Positions 26,282 to 36,531 of a stretch of DNA of 64,000 nucleotides are shown here, piece by piece. The translations under genes and the position numbers were made by a program. Source of the stretch: Nitrosomonas nitrosa (lineage in GTDB: Bacteria; Pseudomonadota; Gammaproteobacteria; Burkholderiales; Nitrosomonadaceae); contig NZ_QAOO01000012.1 in assembly GCF_003051105.1 (NCBI RefSeq), positions 1-64,000 of the forward strand, written 5' to 3'. Position 1 is the stretch's first letter. The number at the start of each line of letters is the position of its first letter. The notes below the pieces were generated by a model. The model made no database searches. It was not told where the DNA came from and saw only the letters and a list, made by a program, of their open reading frames with translations.

Positions 26282-26979
26282 GTGAGTCGTGTCGGTAACT
26301 CAAGTTCGGCGCGTAACGGCAAATGATCCGAGGCTATCCGCGCGATAGGTGAGTCATGGCGCTGCAGACGCTTCAACACGATGTTGGGACGCACCCACAA
26401 CCGATCCAATGCCAGCAGTGGAAAGCATGCTGGAAAAGTAGCAAAAGAAGGCGTCTTAGCAAATGCTCGATGCAACCAGCGCAGCGGCCGGCCCCACAGG
26501 AACCACTCGTTGAGATCGCCGAGCAGGATCTCGACCGATTCAGCTTGAGGTTCGATCAATTCCAATATTCGTTGCGCCTGAAGACGGCGTTCCCTGATAG
26601 ATAATCCGAAGTGGGTCGCGACGATGCGAAATGTGATACCGCTTGTCTGTATCCTTGCGTCGATCGCGCCACGTGGTTCACGATCCGGGACGGTCAAGTC
26701 ATGTTGAAGGACCTGCTTGATTGGTAGGCGACTAAGTAATGCGTTGCCATACTGTGCGTTATGCCGTAGCAGCGTTGGCCCGGCAATCGGCTGATATTGG
26801 TCGCCGGAGAGGAATTTCAGTAAATCGAATCCACCGTCGTCATAGGTTTCGACTTCTTGTAGGGCGATAATATCGGTGTCGAGTTCTTCAAGAACTTTGC
26901 GAATGCGCTCAGGTGAGAAGCGGCGGTCGATACCATAGCAACGGTGAATGTTGTAAGTGGCTACGGTAATGCCCAGCAA
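26263..26979 (-). CDS. Endonuclease/exonuclease/phosphatase family protein
   Basis: A 238-residue EEP-fold enzyme. Visible motifs are the metal site TYNIHRC at the start, IIALQEVE (catalytic Glu), THFGLSIRERR, LLGDLNEW and the closing SDHLPL. Members hydrolyse phosphodiester or phosphomonoester bonds in DNA, RNA or phospholipid headgroups, and the substrate here cannot be read. It lies 6 bases after the phospholipase D-VTT gene, an arrangement seen elsewhere for this pair, which suggests phospholipid metabolism. The last five codons and the stop appear to come from a repeat element. Confidence 0.82.
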   Translation of the reverse strand: MLGITVATYNIHRCYGIDRRFSPERIRKVLEELDTDIIALQEVETYDDGGFDLLKFLSGDQYQPIAGPTLLRHNAQYGNALLSRLPIKQVLQHDLTVPDREPRGAIDARIQTSGITFRIVATHFGLSIRERRLQAQRILELIEPQAESVEILLGDLNEWFLWGRPLRWLHRAFAKTPSFATFPACFPLLALDRLWVRPNIVLKRLQRHDSPIARIASDHLPLRAELELPTRLTLDTQA

Positions 26980-26985
26980 CGGTTT

Positions 26986-29112
26986 TCAATCCTGGTTAGT
27001 CGATGGGGTATCGTTTGCGCGGCGCTTAAGCCAGGTTATCAACCCATAACCTGCTAGTGCGATGCCGCCAAAAATAAGTGCAAGCAGGATGCCATTTCCC
27101 CAACTGGGCTCTTCCAGCATTGCACGAATACGATCAGTAAAGAGGGTGGTCGCAGCAATACCGGGCCCCATGCCTATCGCCGTACCTAAAACAAAATCCC
27201 TGAACCGAATATGAGAGGCACCCGCAACCAGATTGACGACGGTAAAGGGGGCTACGGGGATGACGCGAATGAGAATGACAGCGAGCAACCCTTGTTTCGC
27301 CAGTCGCTTGCTGATCCGGTTTAGACGGTTACCCGCGATGTGGCGTACCGTGTTGCGGCCAACAAAGGCCCCTAAACCATAACCGCTCAGTGCACAGCCA
27401 AGCGCGCCTAGAAATGCACAGGTAAAGCCGGTAAAAGGCCCGAAAGTCAAAACCGTTACAATAATCAGCACGGTGATTGGAAACATCGCGAGTCCTGCTA
27501 CCAGTATTCCGCCAACCGCAAGCAGTGGTGCAGCAGGAAGTTGATTAAATGTGTCGATAGCGACGAGTAATCGATCGATATCAAGGTATTCCGACAACGG
27601 TGTCCACCGCCACATTGCAGTCAGTGCGGCGAGAACCAATAACATAGCGACCCATAATATCAGCCTCCGCCGCGCAGGTGGACGATCTTCTTGGTGAACG
27701 AGCTGTTCTGCGAGACGATCAGGATCGATCGGCTTTTCTGGATCGAGTAACGTTGCCTCGGATACGAGTTCCTCGAGCTCTTTGGGTATGTCCATGGGTA
27801 AGGGCTTTAAGGTCCGCTCGTTCTGGGATAGATGGTCAATGGCTTTCACCAGAGAACCCGTACTTTCGATTGCTTCGGTAACTTGCCGAGGTTCGGCGCC
27901 AAGATGTTCGGCTAGCAGACGAGCACGAAAGTAGCTAATGGCATTGCAGAGATCCTTGCGGTCTTCGGACTCAAAGGCAAGATCACATTCGCTGTCAAGG
28001 CCCATTGAACGGTTATTCAAATTGGCGGAGCCGACGCGCACGAAAACGTCATCCACGATCATTATTTTGGAATGGACATTGACACATTCTTTGCCGATAC
28101 CCGGAATTTCGGGATAAAGCAGCCGAAATCTTCCCTCACGGTCGCTTTGCTGCAGTTTGTGTCCAAGCCGTGCACGCAGTACGTCCATGGTCATCTGAGA
28201 CAACCATCCGCGCGTGCATTTGCCTGATACGATCACCACATCGGGGCCATCCGGCTCTTCCAAGCGACGGGCAAGCGCATCGCCGATAGCAGGGGAACTG
28301 ATGTATTGATTTTCAATATAGATGGAGCGCCGTGCTGCGGCGATCGCGTCGAGATATAGGCGCTCTACTTCGCGTATCTCGGCACGGCCTTGGTAGGCGG
28401 GATCGGTGCGTGCAATGGCGATGCGCACGTTTTCTGCATCCACCGGTACATCGTTAGGCCATAATTGAGCGAGGGGCCGAGGTTCGTGAACGTGAGGTTG
28501 GTAACCGCTCGCCCGTTTCCAGCGATCGCGTGCCAACTCGCCCAATGAACGGGCGATTGGCCCCCCTACCATTAACTGCACATCATGATGTGGATCCGAA
28601 GGGCCTGCTCCTTCGTCACGTCTTGAGTCTCCGGGTTTGTGCTCGGGCGTGTCCCAGCGTGCACGGGTCAGATCTAAGCCACCACAGAATGCCACGGTAT
28701 CATCAATGACCACTAGTTTTTGGTGATGGCTGGCACCGAGTGGATGACAGTCGTCAAGCCAGAAATGTACGCGGCGATGGGTGCGCCAGTCTAGCTGGTA
28801 GACGGGCAGCCATTCTCTATCCATGCCATACAGCATCGCAAAATCCCAATTGAGTACGTAGCACTGGAGCTTAGATTTTGCTTTAGCAATGTGGTCTAGC
28901 AGCGTTCTCAACTCATTTGGATGAACCTCTTCGCCACTGCGGATGAGGCGGAGGTTGCTATAGGTATCCCAGGCAAGAATCAGTAGTGACAATTCAGCAC
29001 GCATGGCTGTCGTGCGAAACGCCTGAAAATAGTCGGCGCCGTCCACTAGAAAGGTGACGCGTTCGGCAGTATCGATACGCCAGCAGTTGTGGCCTGGATT
29101 CAGAATTTTCAT
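26986..29112 (-). CDS. Phospholipase D / cardiolipin-synthase-like protein fused to a VTT membrane domain
   Basis: A 708-residue protein with two HKD motifs of the phospholipase D superfamily: HQK at 130-132 in SHHQKLVVIDD, and HSK at 347-349 in VHSKIMIVDD followed by GSANLNNRS. Residues about 485-700 add membrane segments and a VTT/DedA-like domain (FGPFTGFTCAFLGALGCALS, GASHIRFRDFVLG). The catalytic part probably transfers or hydrolyses phosphatidyl groups at the inner membrane, and the VTT part may scramble or position lipids. It forms an operon with the EEP gene downstream. The upstream 290 bases are AT-rich and hold no gene. Confidence 0.88.
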   Translation of the reverse strand: MKILNPGHNCWRIDTAERVTFLVDGADYFQAFRTTAMRAELSLLILAWDTYSNLRLIRSGEEVHPNELRTLLDHIAKAKSKLQCYVLNWDFAMLYGMDREWLPVYQLDWRTHRRVHFWLDDCHPLGASHHQKLVVIDDTVAFCGGLDLTRARWDTPEHKPGDSRRDEGAGPSDPHHDVQLMVGGPIARSLGELARDRWKRASGYQPHVHEPRPLAQLWPNDVPVDAENVRIAIARTDPAYQGRAEIREVERLYLDAIAAARRSIYIENQYISSPAIGDALARRLEEPDGPDVVIVSGKCTRGWLSQMTMDVLRARLGHKLQQSDREGRFRLLYPEIPGIGKECVNVHSKIMIVDDVFVRVGSANLNNRSMGLDSECDLAFESEDRKDLCNAISYFRARLLAEHLGAEPRQVTEAIESTGSLVKAIDHLSQNERTLKPLPMDIPKELEELVSEATLLDPEKPIDPDRLAEQLVHQEDRPPARRRLILWVAMLLVLAALTAMWRWTPLSEYLDIDRLLVAIDTFNQLPAAPLLAVGGILVAGLAMFPITVLIIVTVLTFGPFTGFTCAFLGALGCALSGYGLGAFVGRNTVRHIAGNRLNRISKRLAKQGLLAVILIRVIPVAPFTVVNLVAGASHIRFRDFVLGTAIGMGPGIAATTLFTDRIRAMLEEPSWGNGILLALIFGGIALAGYGLITWLKRRANDTPSTNQD

Positions 29113-29400
29113 ACTTGGTGGAATGGCAATCGATCCAATAAGTGCCAGAGTAAGCAGACTTTATCGCGAATATCGCTTTTCTGGGAAATAGGATGTTTTG
29201 TACAAATCATCAGTCAATCATGGTTTTATGCCTATTATTAATAGAAGTATAACGCTTTGTGTCAGGGGTTTTGTCCAATTTGCACAGGAAAGGATGAAAT
29301 TTCTATCCAAATTGCAAGCGGTATGAATGTATGCTGTTTTCAGTAAATTCGCTTACTATGGAGACATTAGCGATTATTTGTGAAGGTAATTGAATTCAAT

Positions 29401-30906
29401 ATGTCCAATGCACTTAATCTGATCATATATAGTATTGGCACGATCCTGGGATTGGTGGTCGTCGGCGCGATCGTTGCGTTGTTTATCCGGGATATCACGC
29501 AAAAGCAGCACACGATATTGCGCAATTTCCCGATCATCGGCCGGCTGCGCTATTTTTTTGAGCTTCAAGGAAAATACTTCCGGCAATATCTATTTTCGGG
29601 TGATCGGGCAGAATTACCATTCAATCGAGCCACCCGGGCATGGGTCTATAAGAATGCCAAGAATAAAGGGGGCATCGTCGGCTTTGGCTCAACTTACGAT
29701 TTACGGGAGCCGGGCGCGATCATCTTCGTCAATGCGGCTTTTCCAATTCTGGAAGAAGACCAGTTGCCTACCCCTTCGCTTTATATTGGAGAAGGTTATT
29801 GCCGCTATCCTTACGAAGCACGGTCGATTATCAATATCAGCGGAATGAGCTATGGCGCGATTTCTGCACCGGCTGTGCGGGCGTTGTCGCTGGGTGCAGC
29901 CAAAGCCGGTTGCTGGCTCAATACCGGTGAAGGCGGGTTGGCGCCCTATCATACGGAAGGTGGTTGCGACATCATCATGCAAATCGGTACAGCAAAATAC
30001 GGGGTTCGCGATGAAAACGGTAATTTCTCTCCTGCACGCGCCAAGGAGATTGCTCCACTTGTCAAAGCATTTGAAATCAAGCTTTCGCAAGGGGCGAAAC
30101 CCGGCAAGGGGGGCGTGTTACCGGGTTCCAAAGTGCACGCTGAGATCGCTGCCATTCGGGGTATTCCAGCTTTCCACGATTCAATCAGCCCGAATCGTCA
30201 CCACGATATCGGCAGTATCGATGAATTGCTGGATAAAGTGGCCTACATCCGCGAATTGACCGGTCGTCCCGTAGGCGTCAAAACGGCCATAGGTGGGTGG
30301 CACTTCATAAATGAGCTTTGCGATATCATCCTGCGGCGAGGGCTCGAGTACGCGCCTGATTTTCTGACCATCGATGGTGGAGAGGGAGGGAGCGGTGCTG
30401 CACCGCAAACGCTGGTCGATCACGCAGGATTGCCGATTGCAGAAGCGTTACCGCGAGTCGTGGATGCGCTGATCGAATCTGGCTTGAAGCCACGCATTCG
30501 CGTCATTGCCGCGGGTAAGCTTGTCACTTCGGCACATGGCGCCTGGGCATTATGTGCCGGAGCGGATTTTGTCAATACAGCGCGCGGCTTCATGTTTTCA
30601 TTGGGTTGTATCCAGGCGATGCGCTGTCATCTGAATACCTGCCCGACAGGCGTGACAACACACAATCCTCGCCTGCAGCATGGTTTGGTTGTGGAGGAAA
30701 AATACCTGCGTGTCGCGAACTATGCTATGAATGTCAATAAGGAAATCGGGATGATCGCTCATTCATGCGGTGTCAGGCACGCTCGTGAACTGAGGCGTGA
30801 GCATGTGCGGATCGTGGAAACCGCGGGAAAAAGTGTCGCTTTGAATATGTTGTATCCCTACCCTGAAGTGCGCAAGGGATTTAATGAGAAAATAAACATT
30901 GATTGA
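29401..30906 (+). CDS. FMN-binding glutamate synthase-like protein, membrane-anchored
   Basis: From ATG 29401 the protein has 501 residues. A single N-terminal membrane segment (IIYSIGTILGLVVVGAIVALFI) is followed by the FMN/2-oxoglutarate barrel of glutamate synthase (GltB central domain): GMSYGAISAPAVRALSLGA, TGEGGLAPYH, KPGKGGVLPG and DGGEGGSGAAP. A Cys-x5-Cys-x4-Cys set in GCIQAMRCHLNTCPTGV matches the 3Fe-4S cluster of GltB. The glutaminase domain is absent, so it belongs to the stand-alone family whose reaction is not established. A GTG seven codons upstream (29380) is an alternative start. Confidence 0.82.
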   Translation: MSNALNLIIYSIGTILGLVVVGAIVALFIRDITQKQHTILRNFPIIGRLRYFFELQGKYFRQYLFSGDRAELPFNRATRAWVYKNAKNKGGIVGFGSTYDLREPGAIIFVNAAFPILEEDQLPTPSLYIGEGYCRYPYEARSIINISGMSYGAISAPAVRALSLGAAKAGCWLNTGEGGLAPYHTEGGCDIIMQIGTAKYGVRDENGNFSPARAKEIAPLVKAFEIKLSQGAKPGKGGVLPGSKVHAEIAAIRGIPAFHDSISPNRHHDIGSIDELLDKVAYIRELTGRPVGVKTAIGGWHFINELCDIILRRGLEYAPDFLTIDGGEGGSGAAPQTLVDHAGLPIAEALPRVVDALIESGLKPRIRVIAAGKLVTSAHGAWALCAGADFVNTARGFMFSLGCIQAMRCHLNTCPTGVTTHNPRLQHGLVVEEKYLRVANYAMNVNKEIGMIAHSCGVRHARELRREHVRIVETAGKSVALNMLYPYPEVRKGFNEKINID

Positions 30907-30973
30907 TCGAAGGTTGAAATTTCTTTGCATCCCCATATAGTAAGGTCAACTTACAATCTCATCAGGAGCTTCT

Positions 30974-33574
30974 ATGCGTCTCGATAAACTTACCACAAAA
31001 TTTCAACAGGCACTCGGTGAAGCACAAAGCATGGCACTAGGTAAAGATCATCCGTATATAGAGCCACAGCATCTACTGCTGGCGTTACTACAGCAAGATG
31101 ACGGTGGCACCGCTTCATTGCTGCAGCGCGCAGGTGTTAACGTTAACCCGTTGCGGGAGGCCTTGGCAAAAAGCTTGGAGCGTATGCCTAAAGTGGAAGG
31201 TGTGGGTGGAGAAATCAATATCTCACGGGAGCTCAACAATTTACTCAATTTGACCGATAAAGAGGCGCAAAAGCATGGTGATCAGTTCATTGCTTCGGAA
31301 ATGTTCCTGCTTGCAGCGCTCGAGGATAAAGGTGAAACGGGGCAGTTGTTGAAACAGTTTGGCGCCAACCGCAATGCTTTGGAACAAGCGATCAAGTCCG
31401 TACGTGGTGGAGAGAATGTATCGAGTGCGGAGGCAGAAGGCAGCCGCGAAGCTTTGAAAAAATATACGCTTGATCTGACCGAGCGCGCACGTCTTGGCAA
31501 GTTGGATCCGGTAATCGGGCGCGATGATGAGATACGGCGAACCATCCAGGTATTGCAGCGCCGTACCAAAAATAATCCGGTCTTGATTGGGGAGCCAGGG
31601 GTCGGTAAAACCGCTATTGTCGAAGGGTTGGCTCAACGTATCGTTAATGGAGAAGTCCCCGAGACGTTGAAGAATAAGCGTGTCTTGTCACTCGATATGG
31701 CGGCATTACTGGCAGGCGCGAAATATCGGGGCGAGTTTGAAGAGCGACTGAAAGCGGTTCTCAAAGAAATTGCTCAAGATGAGGGTAAGACGATCGTGTT
31801 CATTGATGAGCTGCACACCATGGTGGGCGCAGGCAAGGCTGAAGGCGCCATCGATGCGGGGAATATGCTCAAGCCTGCGCTGGCCAGAGGCGAGTTGCAC
31901 TGTGTCGGGGCAACGACCTTGGACGAATATCGTAAGTATATCGAGAAGGATGCGGCATTAGAGCGGCGCTTCCAGAAAGTGCTGGTCGATGAACCGACGG
32001 TTGAGGCGACCATCGCCATCTTGCGAGGACTGCAGGAACGTTATGAACTTCATCATGGCGTAGATATCACTGATCCTGCCATCGTGGCGGCTGCAGAATT
32101 ATCCCATCGTTACATTACCGACCGTTTTCTGCCAGATAAGGCGATCGATTTGATCGATGAGGCGGCTGCGCGAATTCGCATGGAACGGGATTCCAAGCCC
32201 GAAGCGATGGATCGACTCGATCGGCGCTTGATCCAGCTCAAAATCGAACGTGAGGCGATGAAAAAAGAGAAGGATGAGGCTTCGCAAAAACGACTCGCCT
32301 TGCTGGAAGAGGAAATTAAAAAACTGGAGCGGGAGTACGCTGATCTAGAAGAAATTCTCAAGGCAGAAAAATCACGTGCTCAAGGATCGCAACAGATCAA
32401 GGAGGAATTGGAGAAACTTAGAAAGGAAGTAGAAGCCGCAACACGCAAAGGAGATTGGCAAAAGGTTTCGGAATTACAATATGGCCGTATTCCTCAGCTG
32501 GAAACCCAGCTTGCCGAACAAATCCAGCAGGCTGAAGCAGCCGCCCAAGGTAAAGATGCCAACAAGCCCAAGTTGTTCCGGACGCAAGTGGGTGCTGAAG
32601 AAATCGCTGAGGTTGTTTCGCGTGCAACAGGTATTCCGGTCGCCAAAATGATGCAAGGGGAACGGGAAAAATTGCTCTTAATGGAGCAAAAATTGCATGA
32701 GCGTGTGGTGGGACAAGATGAAGCAACGCGACTTATTTCAGATGCGATTCGTCGCTCGCGCTCAGGACTCTCCGATCCTAATCGGCCTTATGGTTCCTTT
32801 TTGTTTTTGGGGCCAACCGGTGTGGGGAAAACCGAACTATGTAAGGCTTTAGCAGAGTTTCTGTTCGATTCCGAAGAACATTTGATTCGTGTCGATATGT
32901 CGGAATTCATGGAGAAGCATTCTGTGGCGCGCTTGATTGGCGCTCCGCCCGGTTATGTTGGTTACGAAGAAGGTGGATATCTCACTGAGTTGGTACGCAG
33001 GAAGCCTTATTCAGTGATACTGCTCGACGAAGTGGAAAAAGCGCATCCCGATGTATTTAATGTTTTACTGCAAGTACTGGATGATGGGCGCATGACCGAT
33101 GGACAGGGACGAACGGTAGATTTTAAAAATACCGTAATCGTTATGACTTCTAACCTGGGCTCACAAATGATTCAGCAAATGAGCGGAGATGATTATCAAG
33201 TCATCAAACTTGCCGTGATGGGAGAGGTCAAAAGCTATTTCCGTCCAGAATTCATCAACCGTATCGATGAAGTTGTCGTTTTTCACGCCTTGGATGAAAA
33301 ACATATTAAATCGATCGCGCAGATTCAGTTGCGGAAGTTGGAGGCTCGGTTGGCGAAAATGGAGATTAAACTCGAAGTAACCGATGCTGCTTTAACAGAA
33401 CTTGCTCGAGCAGGATTTGATCCCGTGTTTGGTGCGCGCCCACTGAAACGCGCAATACAAGCACAAATCGAAAATCCACTTGCTAAAGAGCTCTTGCAAG
33501 GTAATTATGCTGCTAAAGATACAATTAAAGTGGACTGTGCAAACGGTATTTTGACATTCTCAAAAGCGGGATGA
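30974..33574 (+). CDS. clpB: ATP-dependent chaperone ClpB
   Basis: A hexameric AAA+ disaggregase that works with DnaK to rescue aggregated proteins. The 866 residues show the usual order: Clp N-domain, first AAA+ module with Walker [14 protein letters not shown] and sensor region [16 protein letters not shown], the long coiled-coil middle domain (about 400-530), second AAA+ module with [16 protein letters not shown] and [15 protein letters not shown], then the C-terminal D2 domain. ATG 30974 is preceded by AGGAG. I saw no clear heat-shock promoter in the 67 bases upstream. Confidence 0.96.
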   Translation: MRLDKLTTKFQQALGEAQSMALGKDHPYIEPQHLLLALLQQDDGGTASLLQRAGVNVNPLREALAKSLERMPKVEGVGGEINISRELNNLLNLTDKEAQKHGDQFIASEMFLLAALEDKGETGQLLKQFGANRNALEQAIKSVRGGENVSSAEAEGSREALKKYTLDLTERARLGKLDPVIGRDDEIRRTIQVLQRRTKNNPVLIGEPGVGKTAIVEGLAQRIVNGEVPETLKNKRVLSLDMAALLAGAKYRGEFEERLKAVLKEIAQDEGKTIVFIDELHTMVGAGKAEGAIDAGNMLKPALARGELHCVGATTLDEYRKYIEKDAALERRFQKVLVDEPTVEATIAILRGLQERYELHHGVDITDPAIVAAAELSHRYITDRFLPDKAIDLIDEAAARIRMERDSKPEAMDRLDRRLIQLKIEREAMKKEKDEASQKRLALLEEEIKKLEREYADLEEILKAEKSRAQGSQQIKEELEKLRKEVEAATRKGDWQKVSELQYGRIPQLETQLAEQIQQAEAAAQGKDANKPKLFRTQVGAEEIAEVVSRATGIPVAKMMQGEREKLLLMEQKLHERVVGQDEATRLISDAIRRSRSGLSDPNRPYGSFLFLGPTGVGKTELCKALAEFLFDSEEHLIRVDMSEFMEKHSVARLIGAPPGYVGYEEGGYLTELVRRKPYSVILLDEVEKAHPDVFNVLLQVLDDGRMTDGQGRTVDFKNTVIVMTSNLGSQMIQQMSGDDYQVIKLAVMGEVKSYFRPEFINRIDEVVVFHALDEKHIKSIAQIQLRKLEARLAKMEIKLEVTDAALTELARAGFDPVFGARPLKRAIQAQIENPLAKELLQGNYAAKDTIKVDCANGILTFSKAG

Positions 33575-33655
33575 ATGTATAAAAAGAAAACTTGGCGATA
33601 ATTCATGAGAATAGAGAGTTTCAGGTAGAATAGTATTTTTTTCTGAATAGATCCT

Positions 33656-34534
33656 ATGCTGAGAGGTAGTCTGGTTGCGATTGTAACGCCCATGTTTGAA
33701 GATGGTACGTTGGATCTGGAGAAATTTTGTGCGTTGATTGATTTTCATATTGCACAAAAGACGGATGCAATCGTAGTGGTGGGAACGACGGGTGAATCAC
33801 CCACTGTCGATTTCGATGAGCATCATCTATTGATAAAGACAGCGGTATCGCATGCAGCCGGAAGAATACCCATCATCGCTGGAACAGGTGCAAATTCTAC
33901 GAGAGAAGCGATCGACCTGACAATTTTTGCTAAAAATGCAGGTGCGGATGCATGTTTGTCTGTCGTTCCTTACTATAACCGGCCAACCCAGGAGGGGTTA
34001 TATCAGCATTTTAAGACTGTGGCGGAAGCGGTTGATATTCCTATGATTTTATATAATGTGCCCAGTAGGACAGTGGCTGATATTTCCAATGATACGGTGT
34101 TGAGGCTTGCGCAGATTCCAAATATTATCGGAATAAAAGACGCGACAGGCAATATTGCGCGAGGATGTGATTTATTGCAACGCGTCCCCGTCGATTTTTG
34201 TGTGTATAGCGGGGACGATGCCAGCTCGCTCGCATTGTTGCTACTGGGCTGCCATGGCGTTATATCAGTGACTGCAAATGTTGCACCGAGATTGATGCAT
34301 GAAATGTGTGCGGCAGCATTTGCAGGGGATTTGACTACCGCGCGAAAAATTAACAACAAATTGCTAAAGCTACATGTGGATTTATTCGTAGAGGCGAATC
34401 CCATCCCAGTAAAATGGGCAGTTTCCCAAATGGGATTAATCGGTCCTGGCATACGCTTGCCCCTTACCCCGCTGTCAAATTCATTCCACCAACTGGTAAA
34501 AGAGGCCATGTTGCAGGCTGAGGTTTTAGTTTAA
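33656..34534 (+). CDS. dapA: 4-hydroxy-tetrahydrodipicolinate synthase
   Basis: Condenses pyruvate with aspartate semialdehyde, the first committed step of lysine and diaminopimelate biosynthesis. The 292-residue barrel has the family signatures GTTGESPT at 43-50, YYNRPTQEG near 106 and the Schiff-base lysine K161 in [10 protein letters not shown]. Length and motifs are normal. The bamC gene begins 10 bases downstream; dapA-bamC is a common proteobacterial operon. Confidence 0.95.
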   Translation: MLRGSLVAIVTPMFEDGTLDLEKFCALIDFHIAQKTDAIVVVGTTGESPTVDFDEHHLLIKTAVSHAAGRIPIIAGTGANSTREAIDLTIFAKNAGADACLSVVPYYNRPTQEGLYQHFKTVAEAVDIPMILYNVPSRTVADISNDTVLRLAQIPNIIGIKDATGNIARGCDLLQRVPVDFCVYSGDDASSLALLLLGCHGVISVTANVAPRLMHEMCAAAFAGDLTTARKINNKLLKLHVDLFVEANPIPVKWAVSQMGLIGPGIRLPLTPLSNSFHQLVKEAMLQAEVLV

Positions 34535-34543
34535 AGGTTTGTA

Positions 34544-35686
34544 ATGTTGAATATAAAATACCAAAAAACGATCGTCCTGAATATGGCGTTGGTATTGATG
34601 ATCTCAGGTTGTAATTTGATACCTGAAAGCAAAAAGATCGATTACAAATCAGCCGGCAAAATACCACCACTGGAGGTGCCTCCTGATTTGACAGCACCTT
34701 CAGCCGATAATCGTTACGCTGTTCCCGATATCGCATCAGGAGGCAGCGCTACCTACTCTACTTATAATAGAGAACGCGAAGATCAACCCAGTGCCTATGA
34801 TAGTCCGGTTTTGCCGTCATCCAAAGATGCCGCTTATATTGCAAGATCTGGTACACAGCGATGGTTGGTGGTTCCACAAGCCCCAGAAGATGTTTGGCCA
34901 GCTATCAAAGAATTCTGGCAAGACCTGGGGTTTATAATCAAGGTCGAGTCACCTGAAGTGGGCATCATGGAGACCGATTGGGCTGAGAATCGTGCAAAAA
35001 TCCCCCAAGATATCATTCGTAGTGTTCTCTCGACTTTTCTCGATAGTTTGTACTCTACCTCGGAACGTGACAAATTCCGTACCCGACTAGAGCGGAGTGA
35101 GTCGGGGGCAACCGAAATTTATATTAGTCACCGAGGCATGAGCGAAGTACTTGCAGATAGGAGTACACAGCGTACTATTTGGCAACCCCGGCCTGCAGAC
35201 CCTGAGCTAGAGGCAGAGATGTTAACTCGGTTGATGATGCGTTTTGGCATTCAGGAAGAACGTGCGAGACAGGAGATTGCATCAACTACAGATAGCGCCT
35301 TGCTTCGAGAGCAAGCTTATATGGACAAAGCAAGAGGGGGTGTACTTATCGTAAGTGAGACATTCGATCGTGCCTGGCGTCGAATCGGGTTGGCGCTTGA
35401 TCGTGTGGGGTTTACTGTGGAAGATCGGGATAGGGCGAGTGGTGTTTATTTCGTGCGTTATGCGGATCCAGATGCCGAAAGTAGAAAGGCGGGTGAAGGG
35501 GAAGGGATACTTTCAAAACTTGCGTTCTGGCGTAGCGATGCAGATGCCAAAGCAGAACGATACCGTATACAGGTGAGTGAAGTGGGGGGAAGTAGCGAGG
35601 TTAAGGTGCTCAATGAAGATGGTACCCCAGAAGAGGCAGGAGCTGCGCAACGAATCCTGAACTTGTTGTATGAGCAATTGAAATAA
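34544..35686 (+). CDS. bamC: Outer membrane assembly lipoprotein BamC
   Basis: A lipoprotein component of the BAM complex that folds proteins into the outer membrane. The signal ends in LMISGC with Cys23 as the lipidation site, followed by the unstructured segment (GKIPPLEVPPDLTAP) that binds BamD in E. coli, and then two helix-grip domains (WLVVPQAPEDVWPAIKEFW, LIVSETFDRAWRRIGLALD). The 380 residues are typical. It is co-transcribed with dapA and ends before a strong terminator. Confidence 0.9.
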   Translation: MLNIKYQKTIVLNMALVLMISGCNLIPESKKIDYKSAGKIPPLEVPPDLTAPSADNRYAVPDIASGGSATYSTYNREREDQPSAYDSPVLPSSKDAAYIARSGTQRWLVVPQAPEDVWPAIKEFWQDLGFIIKVESPEVGIMETDWAENRAKIPQDIIRSVLSTFLDSLYSTSERDKFRTRLERSESGATEIYISHRGMSEVLADRSTQRTIWQPRPADPELEAEMLTRLMMRFGIQEERARQEIASTTDSALLREQAYMDKARGGVLIVSETFDRAWRRIGLALDRVGFTVEDRDRASGVYFVRYADPDAESRKAGEGEGILSKLAFWRSDADAKAERYRIQVSEVGGSSEVKVLNEDGTPEEAGAAQRILNLLYEQLK

Positions 35687-35772
35687 TCTCATTTGCTCTA
35701 CATAAACCCGGCGGCTCAAAACAATAGTAGGTGTAGGCGAATTTTTAAGGCCAAGAGCCAGGAAAAAGAATC

Positions 35773-35803
35773 AAAAAAAACCGCCCAGCTGGGCGGTTTT
35801 TTT
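35773..35803. terminator. Bidirectional rho-independent terminator
   Basis: A long perfect palindrome, ACCGCCCAGCTGGGCGGT, flanked by A8 on the left and T7 on the right. It can end transcription of dapA-bamC from the left and of the small lipoprotein gene from the right. Confidence 0.9.
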
Positions 35804-35831
35804 AATAGCAATCTGGTCATTAATTAACCAA

Positions 35832-36050
35832 TTAATGGCCAGGTTTGCTGGTGCCGCCGTATGGACGAGGATCTGCACCCGCTTTAAGGCAGTTGCCGTT
35901 AGCATCTAGTCCATGTTCGCACTCCATTTTTTGGCCAGAGATAATGCGCTCGTAAGCATCTTTCTCGGTTTCAGGTAATGCTTGGCTTGGTTTGCCACAT
36001 CCTGCCAATGTCAGAGTTGCTAAAGCTGCGGCGATTAGAAAAAATCTCAT
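35832..36050 (-). CDS. Small lipoprotein, 72 residues
   Basis: From ATG 36050 (TAAGGA 7 bases upstream) the protein starts MRFFLIAAALATLTLAGCGK, a lipoprotein signal with Cys18. The mature part is short and polar (ETEKDAYERIISGQKMECEH) with two more cysteines and a Gly/Pro-rich end. Function unknown. The signal and first mature residues resemble those of the lipoprotein at 25491-25655. An upstream in-frame start at 36098 is less likely. Confidence 0.7.
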   Translation of the reverse strand: MRFFLIAAALATLTLAGCGKPSQALPETEKDAYERIISGQKMECEHGLDANGNCLKAGADPRPYGGTSKPGH

Positions 36051-36098
36051 TATATGATTCCTTATTAAAATATTTGTAACTAAAAACACTTGTGACAT

Positions 36099-36531
36099 GT
36101 CGAGTATATAACGAAAAGACTAAGTTGCTCAAGCCTCTGTTTACAAAAAATCTTCGCTCTTTTCTTTTTTTGTTGGCTGGATTAAAGTTCGTCTGTTTTT
36201 CAATATAGAAGCCAGGAGTGGCAAGTAAGTTTTACTTTGCCTTATTCTTCCTTGATTTTCAACGTTTCAGTAAATTTTTAAATTTATTTATACATTTCAT
36301 TTCAAAATTTGACGTTGCATCACCCTAAATAATATTCCTGCTTTAGCGAAATATAATTGTTGATGTGTAAGAAAGGTGACTTGGGTATACAATGAGGCCG
36401 TCAATCTCATTATGAATCAGGTGGCAGTTAGTTTTATACGGGGCAATTCTCCCAGACATAATATTGACACTTGTTTAACCCATAATTGCGGTTGGTATTT
36501 CCACCTACTCATATTTTAATGGAGGTTATAT
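36099..36531. other. Long AT-rich intergenic region upstream of the cytochrome c peroxidase gene
   Basis: No gene is visible on either strand. TTGACA occurs at 36464-36469 but has no well-spaced -10 partner. A GGAGG ribosome site lies just before ATG 36532. The region presumably carries the divergent promoters of the lipoprotein and peroxidase genes. Confidence 0.4.

Noticed and set aside
36464-36469. TTGACA as the -35 of a ccp promoter
   Set aside because: No acceptable -10 hexamer at 16-18 bases; the nearest CATAAT is only 11 bases away.
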